Source of the DNA: JALOOE01 sp964423545
Lineage (GTDB): Bacteria > Chloroflexota > Anaerolineae > CG2-30-64-16
Length of the DNA: 64,000 nt
Direction: 5' to 3'
Assembly: GCA_964423545.1 (NCBI GenBank)
Contig: CAYRFV010000001.1
Location: 1-64,000, forward strand
Under the pieces are notes generated by a model. It worked only from the letters and a program-made list of their open reading frames with translations, did not search any database and had not been told where the DNA came from. Position numbers and translations under genes: made by a program. Of this stretch, positions 28,914-38,219 are shown piece after piece. Within the stretch, counting starts at the first letter, position 1. Every line of letters starts with the position of its first letter.

Positions 28914-30416
28914 ATGAAACCGTTGTTTGTGGGCCGCGAGGCTGAGCTGCAGCTGCTGGACCGCCTCTGGGCGCGGCCCGGCGCCACGCTCCTGATCCTT
29001 TATGGTCGCCGCCGCGTGGGCAAAACCAGGCTGCTGACGTACTGGCTGCGCCAGGACGACGCCGGGAAAACGGGACAGGAGCAAGCGGCCCGGCGTGTGC
29101 TCTACTGGGTCGCCGAACCCTCCTCGGCCCTCGACCAACTGCGTTCTTTCTCCCAAGCGGTCTACAACTTCGCCAATCCCCAGGCGCCGGCGCCGGAGGA
29201 TTTCACTTACGCCAACTGGCAACAGGCCTGGCAGCAGGTGGCTGTGCTCGCACAAAACGAGCGGCTGGGACTCCTGCTCGATGAGTTCACCTATCTGCTG
29301 GAAATCGATCCCAGCATCGCCGGCCAGTTGCAGAATCTGTGGGATCAGACCCTCAGCCGAGCGAATCTCTTCCTGGTCATCTGCGGCTCGCACCTGGGGA
29401 TGATGTTGCGCCACACGTTGTCCTACGAGGGGCCGCTCTATGGACGGGCGACCGCCCAACTACGGTTGCAGCCCCTGCCTTTCGGTATGACCGCGCGCTA
29501 TTTTCCAGGTTTCGATGCCGACGAACGGGTGGCGATCTACGCCATCTGGGGTGGCATCCCGGCCTACTGGGAGCGCCTCGACCCGGCCGCGACCCTCTCC
29601 GACAACATCCGCCACGAACTGCTGACCGCCAACAACCTGATGCAAGCCGAGCCGCGCCTGCTGCTGCAAGATTTCGTCAACGAGCCGCACAACTACGTGG
29701 GCGTCCTGCGCGCTATCGCCAACGATGCGCGCACGCAAGGCGAGATCGCGGCTTTCAGTGGGCTGGCGCAGGGCCACGTGTCCCAATATCTGAGCATCTT
29801 GCAGGATGCCGGCTTCGTGGAACGCCGCGTGCCGGTCACGCAGGGAGAACGCTCACGGCTGGGCCGCTATCATATCGTGGACCCCTATCTGCGCTTCTAC
29901 TATCGGTTCCTCGCCAGCCGCCAGTCGCAACTGGCCCTGGGCATCCAGGAGCAATCGTTGGCGGAGATCCGGCGTCATCTGCGTGACTTCATCGGCGCCA
30001 ACACCTGGGAAGAGCTCTGCCGGGAATGGCTCCTGCGCGCCAGCGCGCAGCAAGCTGTGCCCGTGCTGGTGGATCAGGTGGGCGGCGCCTGGACGCGCGC
30101 CGCGCAGGTGGATGTGGTGGGCGTCAACTCGATGGCGAAGACGCTGGTGGTAGGCGAGTGCAAGTGGGGCCCTGACCCCAGCGGCCGCAGCGTCCTGACC
30201 GAGTTGATCGAGAAAACGGCGGAAGTCGTGCCCGGTCAGGGCCAATGGCAGATCTACTATCTGGGGTTTGCCCGGGCCGGCTGGACCCCTGCCAGCTACG
30301 CGTTCGCCCAGGAAGTCACGAGCGTCCCCCTGAGTGGCAAGAACTGGCGTACGCTCGGCATGCGCCTGCTGGATTTGGCTCAAGTTGACCACGACCTGGC
30401 AGCGTGGGTGAGCTGA
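28914..30416 (+). CDS. Archaeal-type ATPase with C-terminal nuclease-like domain (PF01637/DUF234 type)
   Basis: A 500-residue protein with a P-loop ATPase at the N-terminus: Walker A GRRRVGKTR (residues 31-39) and Walker B LGLLLDEFTYL. A winged-helix region follows (GLAQGHVSQYLSILQDAGFV). The C-terminal domain contains QVDVVGVN and VVGECKW (about residues 400-420), the D...ExK pattern of restriction-endonuclease-like folds. Such proteins are abundant in archaea and scattered in bacteria, are often gained by transfer, and have no firm function. It has its own strong promoter, and a truncated gene lies just downstream. Confidence 0.85.
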   Translation: MKPLFVGREAELQLLDRLWARPGATLLILYGRRRVGKTRLLTYWLRQDDAGKTGQEQAARRVLYWVAEPSSALDQLRSFSQAVYNFANPQAPAPEDFTYANWQQAWQQVAVLAQNERLGLLLDEFTYLLEIDPSIAGQLQNLWDQTLSRANLFLVICGSHLGMMLRHTLSYEGPLYGRATAQLRLQPLPFGMTARYFPGFDADERVAIYAIWGGIPAYWERLDPAATLSDNIRHELLTANNLMQAEPRLLLQDFVNEPHNYVGVLRAIANDARTQGEIAAFSGLAQGHVSQYLSILQDAGFVERRVPVTQGERSRLGRYHIVDPYLRFYYRFLASRQSQLALGIQEQSLAEIRRHLRDFIGANTWEELCREWLLRASAQQAVPVLVDQVGGAWTRAAQVDVVGVNSMAKTLVVGECKWGPDPSGRSVLTELIEKTAEVVPGQGQWQIYYLGFARAGWTPASYAFAQEVTSVPLSGKNWRTLGMRLLDLAQVDHDLAAWVS

Positions 30417-30542
30417 CGGACAGCGTGACGGACGACGGATCAGCTACAGGCGGAGCTGGCGCGCTGCGAGCGCTGTCTCTATCAGGAAGGAACAAGCCGC
30501 CGAAGCATGTATGTTGAGGGATGAAGCTTTGCCGGCTCCGTC

Positions 30543-30974
30543 AAGAGGTTCTGGAACCAGCCACAGGTGTCGGTGGCGCTCAGCGGCATGAGCACGATGC
30601 AGCAGCTGCAGGAGAACCTGGCGAGTGCTGAGCGATCGGGGCGGGCGCCGCTGACGGCCGGCGAGCTGGTGTTGATCGGCCGCGTGCGCGATGAGTACCG
30701 CGCGCTCACACCCATCCCGTGCACCGACTGCAAGTACTGCCAGCCTTGTCCGCACAACGTGGCGATCCCGCGCATCTTCGACCTCTACAACATGGCGATG
30801 ATCTACAACGCGCCCGAACGGGCGCGGCGAGCGTACGAGCACTGGCTGCGCGAGGAGGAACGGGCGGACTGCTGCCTGGAATGCGGCGAATGCGAAACCA
30901 AATGCCCGCAGGGGATCGAGATCATCGGCTGGCTGGAGAAGGCGGACGCTTACCTGGCAGCCCAGAAGGCTTGA
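30543..30974 (+). pseudogene. Aldo/keto reductase C-terminal remnant with 4Fe-4S motifs
   Basis: The frame encodes KRFWNQPQVSVALSGMST, then CTDCKYCQPCP and [14 protein letters not shown], the typical end of ferredoxin-type aldo/keto reductases (COG1453-like). The N-terminal TIM barrel of roughly 250 residues is missing: the frame is closed by a stop at 30522, and family-like sequence begins only at about 30543. A GTG at 30567 could start a 135-residue protein, but it would lack the catalytic domain. The break lies 130 bases after the ATPase gene. An iron-sulfur-only product cannot be excluded. Confidence 0.75.
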
Positions 30975-30990
30975 AACGGAGGTGTTTGTG

Positions 30991-32634
30991 ATGACCAAAA
31001 ATGCGTCGATCACGCAGCGGCCGGCCTGGCAGGCGCTGGCGGCCCACCATCTGCAGATCAAGGACGTACATCTCAGGTCGCTCTTCGCAGATGATCCCTC
31101 GCGCGGTGAGCGCTACACCGCTGAAGCGGGAGACCTGTACCTCGACTACTCCAAACACCGCATCACGCACGAGACGGTGCGCCTGCTGCTCCGGCTTGCC
31201 GAGGAGAGCGGATTGCGCGAACGCATCGCTGCCATGTTTCGCGGGGAGAAGATCAATGTCACCGAAAAACGCGCAGCGCTCCACGTGGCGTTGCGCGCGC
31301 CCCGAAGCGAGCGCATCTCCGTGGATGGCAGCGACGTCGTGCCAGAGGTGCATGCCGTCCTCGATAGGATGGCCGACTTCTCCCGGCGTGTGCGCACGGG
31401 AGAGTGGCTGGGACACACCGGCAGACGCATCCGCAATATCGTGAACATCGGCATCGGCGGGTCGGATCTCGGCCCGGTCATGGCCTACGAGGCGCTGCGC
31501 TACTACAGTGACCGCAGCCTGACCTTCCGCTTTGTCTCGAACGTCGATGGCACCGATTTCGCCGAGACCACCCGCGATCTCGATCCTGCAGAGACGCTCT
31601 TCATCGTCTCGTCCAAGACGTTCACCACACAGGAGACGATGACCAATGCGCGCAGTGCGCGCACATGGGTGCTTGCCGCACTGGGCGCCGATGCAGCGAT
31701 CGCCAAGCACTTCGTCGCAGTGTCGACGAATGCAGCCGCGGTGTCGAGCTTCGGCATCGACACCGCCAACATGTTCGGCTTCTGGGATTGGGTCGGCGGT
31801 CGTTACTCGATGGACTCGGCGATCGGACTGTCGACGATGTTGGCAATCGGGCCGGAGGCGTTTGCGTCGCTCCTGGCCGGTTTCCGGGCGATGGATGAGC
31901 ACTTCCGCACTGCGCCGTTCGCCAGCAACTTGCCGGTGTTGATGGGGCTGTTGACGGTGTGGTACAACGATTTCTTCGACGCGCAGACGGTCGCCGTGCT
32001 GCCTTACGATCAGTATCTGAGACGGTTCCCGGCCTATCTGCAGCAGCTCACCATGGAAAGCAACGGCAAACGCGTGACGCTCGACGGCGCCGCCATCACG
32101 GACTATCAGACCGGCCCGATCTTCTGGGGCGAACCCGGCACCAACGGGCAGCACTCGTTCTACCAGTTGATCCACCAGGGCACCAAGCTCATCCCATGTG
32201 ACTTCATCGCGTTCGCCCAGTCCCTGAATCCGCTGGGCAACCATCACGATCTGCTGATATCCAATGTCTTTGCCCAGGCCGAGGCGCTGGCCTTCGGCAA
32301 GACCGAGGCTGAGGTGAAAGCCGAGGGTACGCCCGACTGGCTGGCGCCGCATCGCACCTTTGAGGGCAATCGGCCGAGCAGCATCATTCTGGCCAGATCG
32401 CTCACGCCGGAAGTGCTGGGACAGCTCGTCGCCTTGTACGAACACAGCGTCTTCACACAGAGCGTGATCTGGAACATCGATGCGTTCGACCAGTGGGGCG
32501 TCGAGCTGGGCAAGGTGCTGGCGGGACGCATCGTCCCTGAGTTGGTGAGCGCCGATGAGCCCGATCTGAAGCACGACAGCTCGACCAATGCCTTGATCCG
32601 GCGCTATCGCACCCTGGCCGGCAGCCGGAGCTGA
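30991..32634 (+). CDS. pgi: Glucose-6-phosphate isomerase
   Basis: A 547-residue cytoplasmic enzyme interconverting glucose 6-phosphate and fructose 6-phosphate. Motifs include [38 protein letters not shown], the active-site [16 protein letters not shown] and ESNGKRV. The C-terminal [10 protein letters not shown] is the second family signature. GGAGG at 30978-30982 selects the ATG at 30991 over GTG at 30982. With the phosphofructokinase at 49064 it provides upper glycolysis. Confidence 0.97.
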   Translation: MTKNASITQRPAWQALAAHHLQIKDVHLRSLFADDPSRGERYTAEAGDLYLDYSKHRITHETVRLLLRLAEESGLRERIAAMFRGEKINVTEKRAALHVALRAPRSERISVDGSDVVPEVHAVLDRMADFSRRVRTGEWLGHTGRRIRNIVNIGIGGSDLGPVMAYEALRYYSDRSLTFRFVSNVDGTDFAETTRDLDPAETLFIVSSKTFTTQETMTNARSARTWVLAALGADAAIAKHFVAVSTNAAAVSSFGIDTANMFGFWDWVGGRYSMDSAIGLSTMLAIGPEAFASLLAGFRAMDEHFRTAPFASNLPVLMGLLTVWYNDFFDAQTVAVLPYDQYLRRFPAYLQQLTMESNGKRVTLDGAAITDYQTGPIFWGEPGTNGQHSFYQLIHQGTKLIPCDFIAFAQSLNPLGNHHDLLISNVFAQAEALAFGKTEAEVKAEGTPDWLAPHRTFEGNRPSSIILARSLTPEVLGQLVALYEHSVFTQSVIWNIDAFDQWGVELGKVLAGRIVPELVSADEPDLKHDSSTNALIRRYRTLAGSRS

Positions 32635-32726
32635 TGCGGCCGGCCGACGCGGCGGAAGTGGCTGCCCGCGGGTGCAGACATGAGGGCCGGATCGGGTGGA
32701 TGGGTCGATGCGAGGAGGTATGTGGG

Positions 32727-33695
32727 ATGAACCCCGCGCGCGCGGCAGGTGGCGGTGGAGAGCCGTTGCTGCCCGTGGATGCAGACTTCTCGGCGCTCGA
32801 CCCGACGGCGCATCTACTGGCTGCCGGCGAGCTGTGCGCGGTCTTTCTGCCCGGACGGGGGATGCTCGGCGCATCGCTGCGCCACCGCGGTGAGGAGGTG
32901 CTTGGCCGTGTGGAGGACCTTGCGGCCGCCGCGCGGACAGGCGCGACCTGCGGGATTCCGATCCTGCACCCATGGGCGAACCGCCTCGACGGTCTGCGTT
33001 ACGCCGCGGCCGGTCGCGAAGTCGCACTGAATCGCGCGTCTCCGCTGCTCCACTTCGACCGCAACGGGCTGCCAAGCCACGGCGTCTCCTGGGCCGACCT
33101 TGCCTGGGAAGTGCGCGAAGACCGTCCCGATACACTGACCGCCTGGCTGGATTGGCGTCGCGACGACCTGCTCGCGATCTTCCCGTTCCCGCATCGGCTG
33201 GCGCTGACCGCAACGATCCGGCCGACCGACCTCACGATCGCGACGACGCTGACCGCCGACGGCGGCAGCCGCGTGCCCGTGAGCTTCGGCTTTCACCCGT
33301 ACTTCCGGCTCCCCGATCTGCCTCGAGCTGAGTGGCGCGTGGAGATGCCGGCGATGCGGCGTGTGATGCTGGATACTCGCAACATCCCGACAGGGCACGA
33401 GGAGCCGTTCGCCGTATTCGACACGCGCCTCGGCGCGCGCGGGTTCGACGACGGCTTCATCGCGTTCGAGGCGCAGCCGACGTTCGCTTTGTCGGGCGGC
33501 GGCCGCCGCATCACCGTGGAATTCCTTGAAGGCTACCCCTGCGCGCAGGTCTACGCGCCGCGCGATAAGGACTACATCGCCTTCGAGCCGATGACCGCGC
33601 CGACCAACGCGCTGGTCACCGGACATGGCCTGCGCGTGGTCGAGCCGGGCGCGACGTTCCAGGCGACATTCCGGATCGGTGTCGCAGGGCGATAG
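32727..33695 (+). CDS. Aldose 1-epimerase-family protein
   Basis: A 322-residue galactose-mutarotase-like protein that would interconvert sugar anomers, fitting its place after pgi. GIPILHPWANRLDG, LPSHGVSWADLAWEV, SFGFHPYFRL with the catalytic-type His, and DYIAFEPMTAPTNAL with the Glu follow the family. The ATG at 32727 has GGAGG 8 bases upstream (32714-32718), which decides it against the open frame back to 32634. The hexose-6-phosphate mutarotase branch is an alternative. Confidence 0.85.
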   Translation: MNPARAAGGGGEPLLPVDADFSALDPTAHLLAAGELCAVFLPGRGMLGASLRHRGEEVLGRVEDLAAAARTGATCGIPILHPWANRLDGLRYAAAGREVALNRASPLLHFDRNGLPSHGVSWADLAWEVREDRPDTLTAWLDWRRDDLLAIFPFPHRLALTATIRPTDLTIATTLTADGGSRVPVSFGFHPYFRLPDLPRAEWRVEMPAMRRVMLDTRNIPTGHEEPFAVFDTRLGARGFDDGFIAFEAQPTFALSGGGRRITVEFLEGYPCAQVYAPRDKDYIAFEPMTAPTNALVTGHGLRVVEPGATFQATFRIGVAGR

Positions 33696-33746
33696 TGCGC
33701 TCGGCGGGGTCGTCATGTCGCCGTCCATCTTGCCGTCTGCCCGCGT

Positions 33747-33775
33747 TTGACAGTGAAATAATGCTCGCTCATAAT
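33747..33775 (+). promoter_or_regulatory. Promoter of the cytochrome bd operon
   Basis: TTGACA (33747-33752), 17 bases, CATAAT (33770-33775). A good AAGGAGA ribosome binding site precedes the ATG at 33823. I saw no convincing Rex operator here. Confidence 0.6.
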
Positions 33776-33822
33776 ACAAGCTGTTGTGCACTCCGGTTTG
33801 CAGTCCCGAAAGGAGAAGCTTC

Positions 33823-35220
33823 ATGAATCCCGAACTGCTCTCCCGCCTGCAGTTCGCCCTCACAGCCAGCTTTCACTTCATCTACCCGCCGATTTCGATG
33901 GGGCTGGGACTGTTCCTGGTGCTGATCGGTGTGATCTATGTCCGCACCGGGGATCCGAAGTGGCGTCAGCTTTCGTTCTTCTGGGTGAAGGTCTACGGCT
34001 TGGTGTTCGCCATGGGGGTGGCCACCGGCATCGTCCAGGAGTTCGAATTCGGCACCAACTGGGCCGACTACTCGCGTTTCGTCGGCAACATCTTCGGCAG
34101 CCTGCTGGCGGCGGAAGGGATCTTCGCCTTCTTTCTCGAAGGTGGATTCCTGGGGCTGATGCTCTTCGGCGGCAATCGACTGGGGCCGCGCATGTGGCTG
34201 CTTGCCACGTTCCTGGTGGTCTTCGGCGCGCATTTCAGTGCCCTATGGATCATCATGGCCAACTCGTGGATGCAGACGCCGGCAGGGTACGAGTTGGCGC
34301 AGACCCCAACAGGCACGCTCGCCTTTATGACAAGCTTTCGAGAGGTCGTCTTCACGCCATCGTTCATGCCGCGCATCCTGCACACCTGGGTGGCCTCATG
34401 GATGGTGGGCGCTTCCTTCGTGCTCAGTGTCAGCGCGTTCTATGTGCTAAAGGGCCGATTCGTGGCATTGGGACAGGCAGCGTTCAAAGTGGCTCTGCCA
34501 GTCTTCGTCGTGTTCAGCATACTGCAGGTGCCCGCCTTCGGCGCCATGCAGGCGGTTGCTGTGACCGACTCCCAGCCAGTCAAGCTTTCGGCAATGGAGG
34601 GGCTGTGGAACAGCCAGGCCTGTGCGCCCATGTTCATCATGGGGTGGGTCAACGAGACCGCCCAGACGACGACAGGCATCAGCATCCCCTGTCTGTTAAG
34701 TTTCCTGGCCTATAACGATATCAACGCAACCGTACAGGGCCTCAATGCCTTTCCCGCGGACACCTGGGCGCCCGTCAATCTGACCTTCCAGGTCTATCAC
34801 CTCATGATCAACCTGGGCGGGCTGTTTATCGCGATCGGGGCGCTCGGAGTGCTCTTCGCGGTGTGGCGGCAGCGCATCTGGCGCACGCGGTGGGTGCTCC
34901 GGCTCTTCATCTTCAGCATTGTGCTTACCGAGCTGGCAACCCTGGCGGGCTGGTGGAGCGCAGAGTTCGGGCGGCAGCCATGGATTGTCTGGAATCTGCT
35001 GCGCACGGCTGATGCGGTCTCGCCCAACCTGAGCGGCGTCCAGGTCTTCCTGTCCGTGCTGATGTTCGTAGCGCTCTACGCACTCCTCTTCGTGCTGTTC
35101 ATCTATCTGTTGAATGAGAAGATCCAGCACGGACCGGAGCCGCTGGCGGAAGACGATGCCGCCGTGTCGTCGCTGCCGGACACGTTCAAGAGCGTCTTCG
35201 GCCGTCGCGCACGCGCCTGA
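33823..35220 (+). CDS. cydA: Cytochrome bd ubiquinol oxidase subunit I
   Basis: A 465-residue membrane subunit with the b-type and d haems, reducing oxygen at low oxygen tension. The haem ligand His18 is in TASFHFIYP; the conserved acidic helix reads EGIFAFFLEGGFLG; another ligand His is in RILHTWVASW; and the C-terminal GWWSAEFGRQPW is invariant in the family. The chain is shorter than the Escherichia coli protein, so it probably has a short quinol (Q) loop. The ATG at 33823 is set by AAGGAGA 6 bases upstream. Confidence 0.96.
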   Translation: MNPELLSRLQFALTASFHFIYPPISMGLGLFLVLIGVIYVRTGDPKWRQLSFFWVKVYGLVFAMGVATGIVQEFEFGTNWADYSRFVGNIFGSLLAAEGIFAFFLEGGFLGLMLFGGNRLGPRMWLLATFLVVFGAHFSALWIIMANSWMQTPAGYELAQTPTGTLAFMTSFREVVFTPSFMPRILHTWVASWMVGASFVLSVSAFYVLKGRFVALGQAAFKVALPVFVVFSILQVPAFGAMQAVAVTDSQPVKLSAMEGLWNSQACAPMFIMGWVNETAQTTTGISIPCLLSFLAYNDINATVQGLNAFPADTWAPVNLTFQVYHLMINLGGLFIAIGALGVLFAVWRQRIWRTRWVLRLFIFSIVLTELATLAGWWSAEFGRQPWIVWNLLRTADAVSPNLSGVQVFLSVLMFVALYALLFVLFIYLLNEKIQHGPEPLAEDDAAVSSLPDTFKSVFGRRARA

Positions 35221-35348
35221 CACGCTCCCATGTCGCTTGCATGCGTGGCTTACGGGGGACACGGTCCTTACGCTTCGAGCGCTGAGCCTGAAGAAGCGCT
35301 GTCGAGACGCAGAGGTTGTGAACGGCGCTGTTGCGCCAGGGAGGCAAC

Positions 35349-36371
35349 ATGATGTGGCTCAACGTGGTTTGGTTTGTGCTGTTTGTCGTGATCATCGCCG
35401 GCTACCTGATCATGGACGGCTTCGACCTCGGCGTAGGGATCCTTCACCCGTTCCTGGCGAAGAAGGACGATGAACGCCGCATCTCCCTTAACAGCATCGG
35501 TCCGGTCTGGGACGGCAATGAGGTGTGGTTGGTATTGGGCGGCGGTGCGCTCTTCGCCGCTTTCCCGATGGTCTACGCCTCGCTGTTCTCCGGCTTCTAC
35601 GCGGCGATGATGCTGGTGCTGTTGGTGCTGATCCTGCGCACGGTGGCGATCGAGTTTCGCAGTAAACGCCCGGCTCCACGGTGGCGCGCCGCCTGGGATT
35701 GGATCTTCTTCGCTTCATCGTTGGGCATCGCACTGTTGTTGGGCGTAGCGTTCGGCAACATCATGCAAGGAGTGCTGCTCGACGCTCAGGGCAACATTGG
35801 GGGCACCCTCCTCGATCTGCTGAACCCCTACGCCTTGCTGGTCGGCGTCACAACGAGCTTCATGCTGGCGACACATGGCGCAATCTATCTGAGCATGAAG
35901 ACGGAAGGTGAGCTGCTGGCGCGCGCCAAGGCATGGATTCCCCGGCTGATGATCGTCTTCTTTGTCCTCAACACGGCGTTGGTCTTCTGGACCGTCTTGG
36001 GGCGCGACGCCATCGCCGCCCGCTATCTGCAGCAGCCCCTGCTGGGGGTGTTTCCAGCGGGAGCCCTGATCGCCGTGATCGCCGCCTGGCTGATGGTGCG
36101 CAGGGGCCGCTATCTTGTCGCCTTCCTCCTGTCGGCCGCCATGATCGCCGGGCTGCTCTTCTCAGCGGCCATCGGGCTGTACCCCAACCTGCTGATCTCA
36201 TCGATCGATGCCCAGTACAACCTGACCATCTTCAACGCCGCATCGCAGCCCAACACGCTGACGGTGATGTTGATCATCGCCCTGCTCGGCTTGCCGTTCG
36301 TGCTGCTGTATACTGCAGGCGTCTACTACATCTTTCGCGGCAAAGTGCAGATCAACTCGCAGAGCTACTGA
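35349..36371 (+). CDS. cydB: Cytochrome bd ubiquinol oxidase subunit II
   Basis: A 340-residue polytopic subunit partnering CydA. MDGFDLGVGILHPFL, GPVWDGNEVWLVLGGGALFAAFP and NPYALLVGVTTSFMLATHGAIYL are family signatures. It begins 128 bases after cydA, a gap holding only a small hairpin (35324-35337), with AGGGAGG directly before the ATG at 35349. The TTG start of cydD follows its stop codon with no gap. Confidence 0.96.
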   Translation: MMWLNVVWFVLFVVIIAGYLIMDGFDLGVGILHPFLAKKDDERRISLNSIGPVWDGNEVWLVLGGGALFAAFPMVYASLFSGFYAAMMLVLLVLILRTVAIEFRSKRPAPRWRAAWDWIFFASSLGIALLLGVAFGNIMQGVLLDAQGNIGGTLLDLLNPYALLVGVTTSFMLATHGAIYLSMKTEGELLARAKAWIPRLMIVFFVLNTALVFWTVLGRDAIAARYLQQPLLGVFPAGALIAVIAAWLMVRRGRYLVAFLLSAAMIAGLLFSAAIGLYPNLLISSIDAQYNLTIFNAASQPNTLTVMLIIALLGLPFVLLYTAGVYYIFRGKVQINSQSY

Positions 36372-38174
36372 TTGTCGCTCGAAAAGCGTCTATTCAGGCG
36401 AAATCGTCCGGCGCTCACGCTGCTTGTTCTGACCGTGGGCGCCGGCTTTTTCGCGGGAGCCCTGCTGGTCGTCCAGGCCGTCCTGCTGAGCAGCGTCGTC
36501 CAGCGCGTCTTTCGCGTGGGTCAAACCCTGGGCCAGGTGCTGCCAGTGTTCGGCCTGATGTTGGGGCTGCTGCTCGTGCGCAGCAGCCTGATCTGGGCGC
36601 AGGATGTATTGGCGCAAAGGTCGGCCAGCCGTATCAAGACGGACCTGCGCCGGCAGCTGATCGCTCACCTCTACGCGCTGGGGCCGGCCTACACACGGTC
36701 GGAGCGCAGTGGCGAGTGGGTCAATACAGCCGTCCAGGGCGTCGAAGCGCTCGATGACTACGTGACGCAGTTTCTGCCAGCGCGCTATCTGGCGGGCCTG
36801 CTGTCTGTCTTCGTCCTCCTGACTGTCTTCCTGCTCGATCCCTGGACCGCGTTGGTGTTGCTGTTCGCCGGGCCCATGCTGATCCTGTTGTTAGCGCTGA
36901 TCGGCGGTCGCGCCAGGGCAATCACGCAGCGCCGCTTCGCAGAGCTGAGCTGGATGAGCGCGTTTTTTCTCGATGTGCTGCAGGGCATCGCCACGCTCAA
37001 GATGTTCGGCCGCAGCAAGGAACAGGCTTCCAACATCGAAACGATCAGCGAGCATTATGGCAAGACGACGATGGAGGTGCTGGCCACTGCGTTTCAGACG
37101 TCGCTGGTGATGGAATGGGCGGCGACCGCCGCCACGGCGATGGTGGCGCTGGAAGCCAGCCTGCGTCTGATGAGCGGGGTGCTCCCTTTCGACCGGGCGC
37201 TGGCCGTGCTGCTCCTGACGCCGGAGTTTTTCCTGCCGCTGCGGCAGATGGCGATCAAGTACCATGCGGGTGCGACCGGAAGGGCCGCCGCAGGGCGCAT
37301 CTACAGCGTTCTCGACACGGCCGCGCCGCGACATAGCCGAAGCGCCTTGCAGGCTTCTGGGCCACTCGACGAACCGGTGACCCGATGGATGCCTTCGCTC
37401 ACGCGTGCCGATATCTGCTTCAATGAAGTGGCCTTCGCATACCCGGCTCCCTTGCTGGCGGACGCCCCGGCGGATGGCAAGCGGCAGGCGCTGCAAGGGT
37501 GCTCGCTGACGATCCCGCATGGCCGGACCGTCGCCCTGGTCGGACCGACCGGTGCAGGCAAGACGACGGTGGCCCACCTGTTGCTGCGCTTTGCCGAGCC
37601 GGATGCGGGCGCAATCACGGTGGGCGGAACGCTGCTGAGCAAGATCGACCCCATCGCCTGGCGCAGACAGGTCGCATGGGCGCCGCAACTGCCATACCTG
37701 TTCCACGGCACGGTCGCGGACAATATTCGCCTTGCGCGACCCGAGGCCAGCATGGACGAGGTGATCGCCGCGGCCTGCGCCGCCCACGTCGATCAGTTTG
37801 TCGAGACGCTGCCCGACGGCTATGACACGCCGCTGGGCGAGCAGGGCACCCGGCTGAGCGGCGGACAGCGACAGCGTCTGGCCATCGCCCGTGCGTTCCT
37901 GAAGGATGCGCCGTTCCTCATTCTGGACGAGCCCACGGCCAACCTGGATGCCCGGAGTGAGGCGCTGATTCGCGAGGCGCTCGCCCGGCTCGCATCCGGC
38001 CGCACGGTGCTGGTCATCGCCCACCGACTGGCGATGGCGTACTCTGCCGATCGGATCGTGGTGATGGACGCCGGCCGCGCCGTCGAATCGGGCAGCCACG
38101 ACGAATTGATCGCCCGTAACGGTCTCTACCGCCGGTTGGTCTCGACTTACGAAGGCAAAGATGGCGTGCGCTGA
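36372..38174 (+). CDS. cydD: Cytochrome bd assembly ABC exporter subunit CydD
   Basis: A 600-residue half-transporter: six membrane helices (residues 1-310) fused to an ATPase with GPTGAGKTT, LSGGQRQRLAIARA and FLILDEPTANLDA. CydDC exports cysteine/glutathione-type thiols and is needed for bd-oxidase assembly. The proposed start is a TTG immediately after the cydB stop, without a clear ribosome binding site, which implies translational coupling. The position after cydAB identifies it among similar ABC exporters. Confidence 0.88.
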   Translation: MSLEKRLFRRNRPALTLLVLTVGAGFFAGALLVVQAVLLSSVVQRVFRVGQTLGQVLPVFGLMLGLLLVRSSLIWAQDVLAQRSASRIKTDLRRQLIAHLYALGPAYTRSERSGEWVNTAVQGVEALDDYVTQFLPARYLAGLLSVFVLLTVFLLDPWTALVLLFAGPMLILLLALIGGRARAITQRRFAELSWMSAFFLDVLQGIATLKMFGRSKEQASNIETISEHYGKTTMEVLATAFQTSLVMEWAATAATAMVALEASLRLMSGVLPFDRALAVLLLTPEFFLPLRQMAIKYHAGATGRAAAGRIYSVLDTAAPRHSRSALQASGPLDEPVTRWMPSLTRADICFNEVAFAYPAPLLADAPADGKRQALQGCSLTIPHGRTVALVGPTGAGKTTVAHLLLRFAEPDAGAITVGGTLLSKIDPIAWRRQVAWAPQLPYLFHGTVADNIRLARPEASMDEVIAAACAAHVDQFVETLPDGYDTPLGEQGTRLSGGQRQRLAIARAFLKDAPFLILDEPTANLDARSEALIREALARLASGRTVLVIAHRLAMAYSADRIVVMDAGRAVESGSHDELIARNGLYRRLVSTYEGKDGVR

Positions 38175-38219
38175 CTCCCGGCAGGCGACAGAGCAGGCTG
38201 AGGTCTAGATCTGATTGCC

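Noticed and set aside
30420..30520. Possible short gene with a CERC motif after the ATPase
   Set aside because: Too short, no start signal and no continuing homology; it may be debris from the truncated region.
28914..30974. Complete transposon carrying the ATPase
   Set aside because: No terminal inverted repeats, target duplication or transposase were found around it.
33740..33822. Rex operator upstream of cydA
   Set aside because: Only partial TTGTGC-type half sites are present; no 18-base match comparable to 62942-62959.
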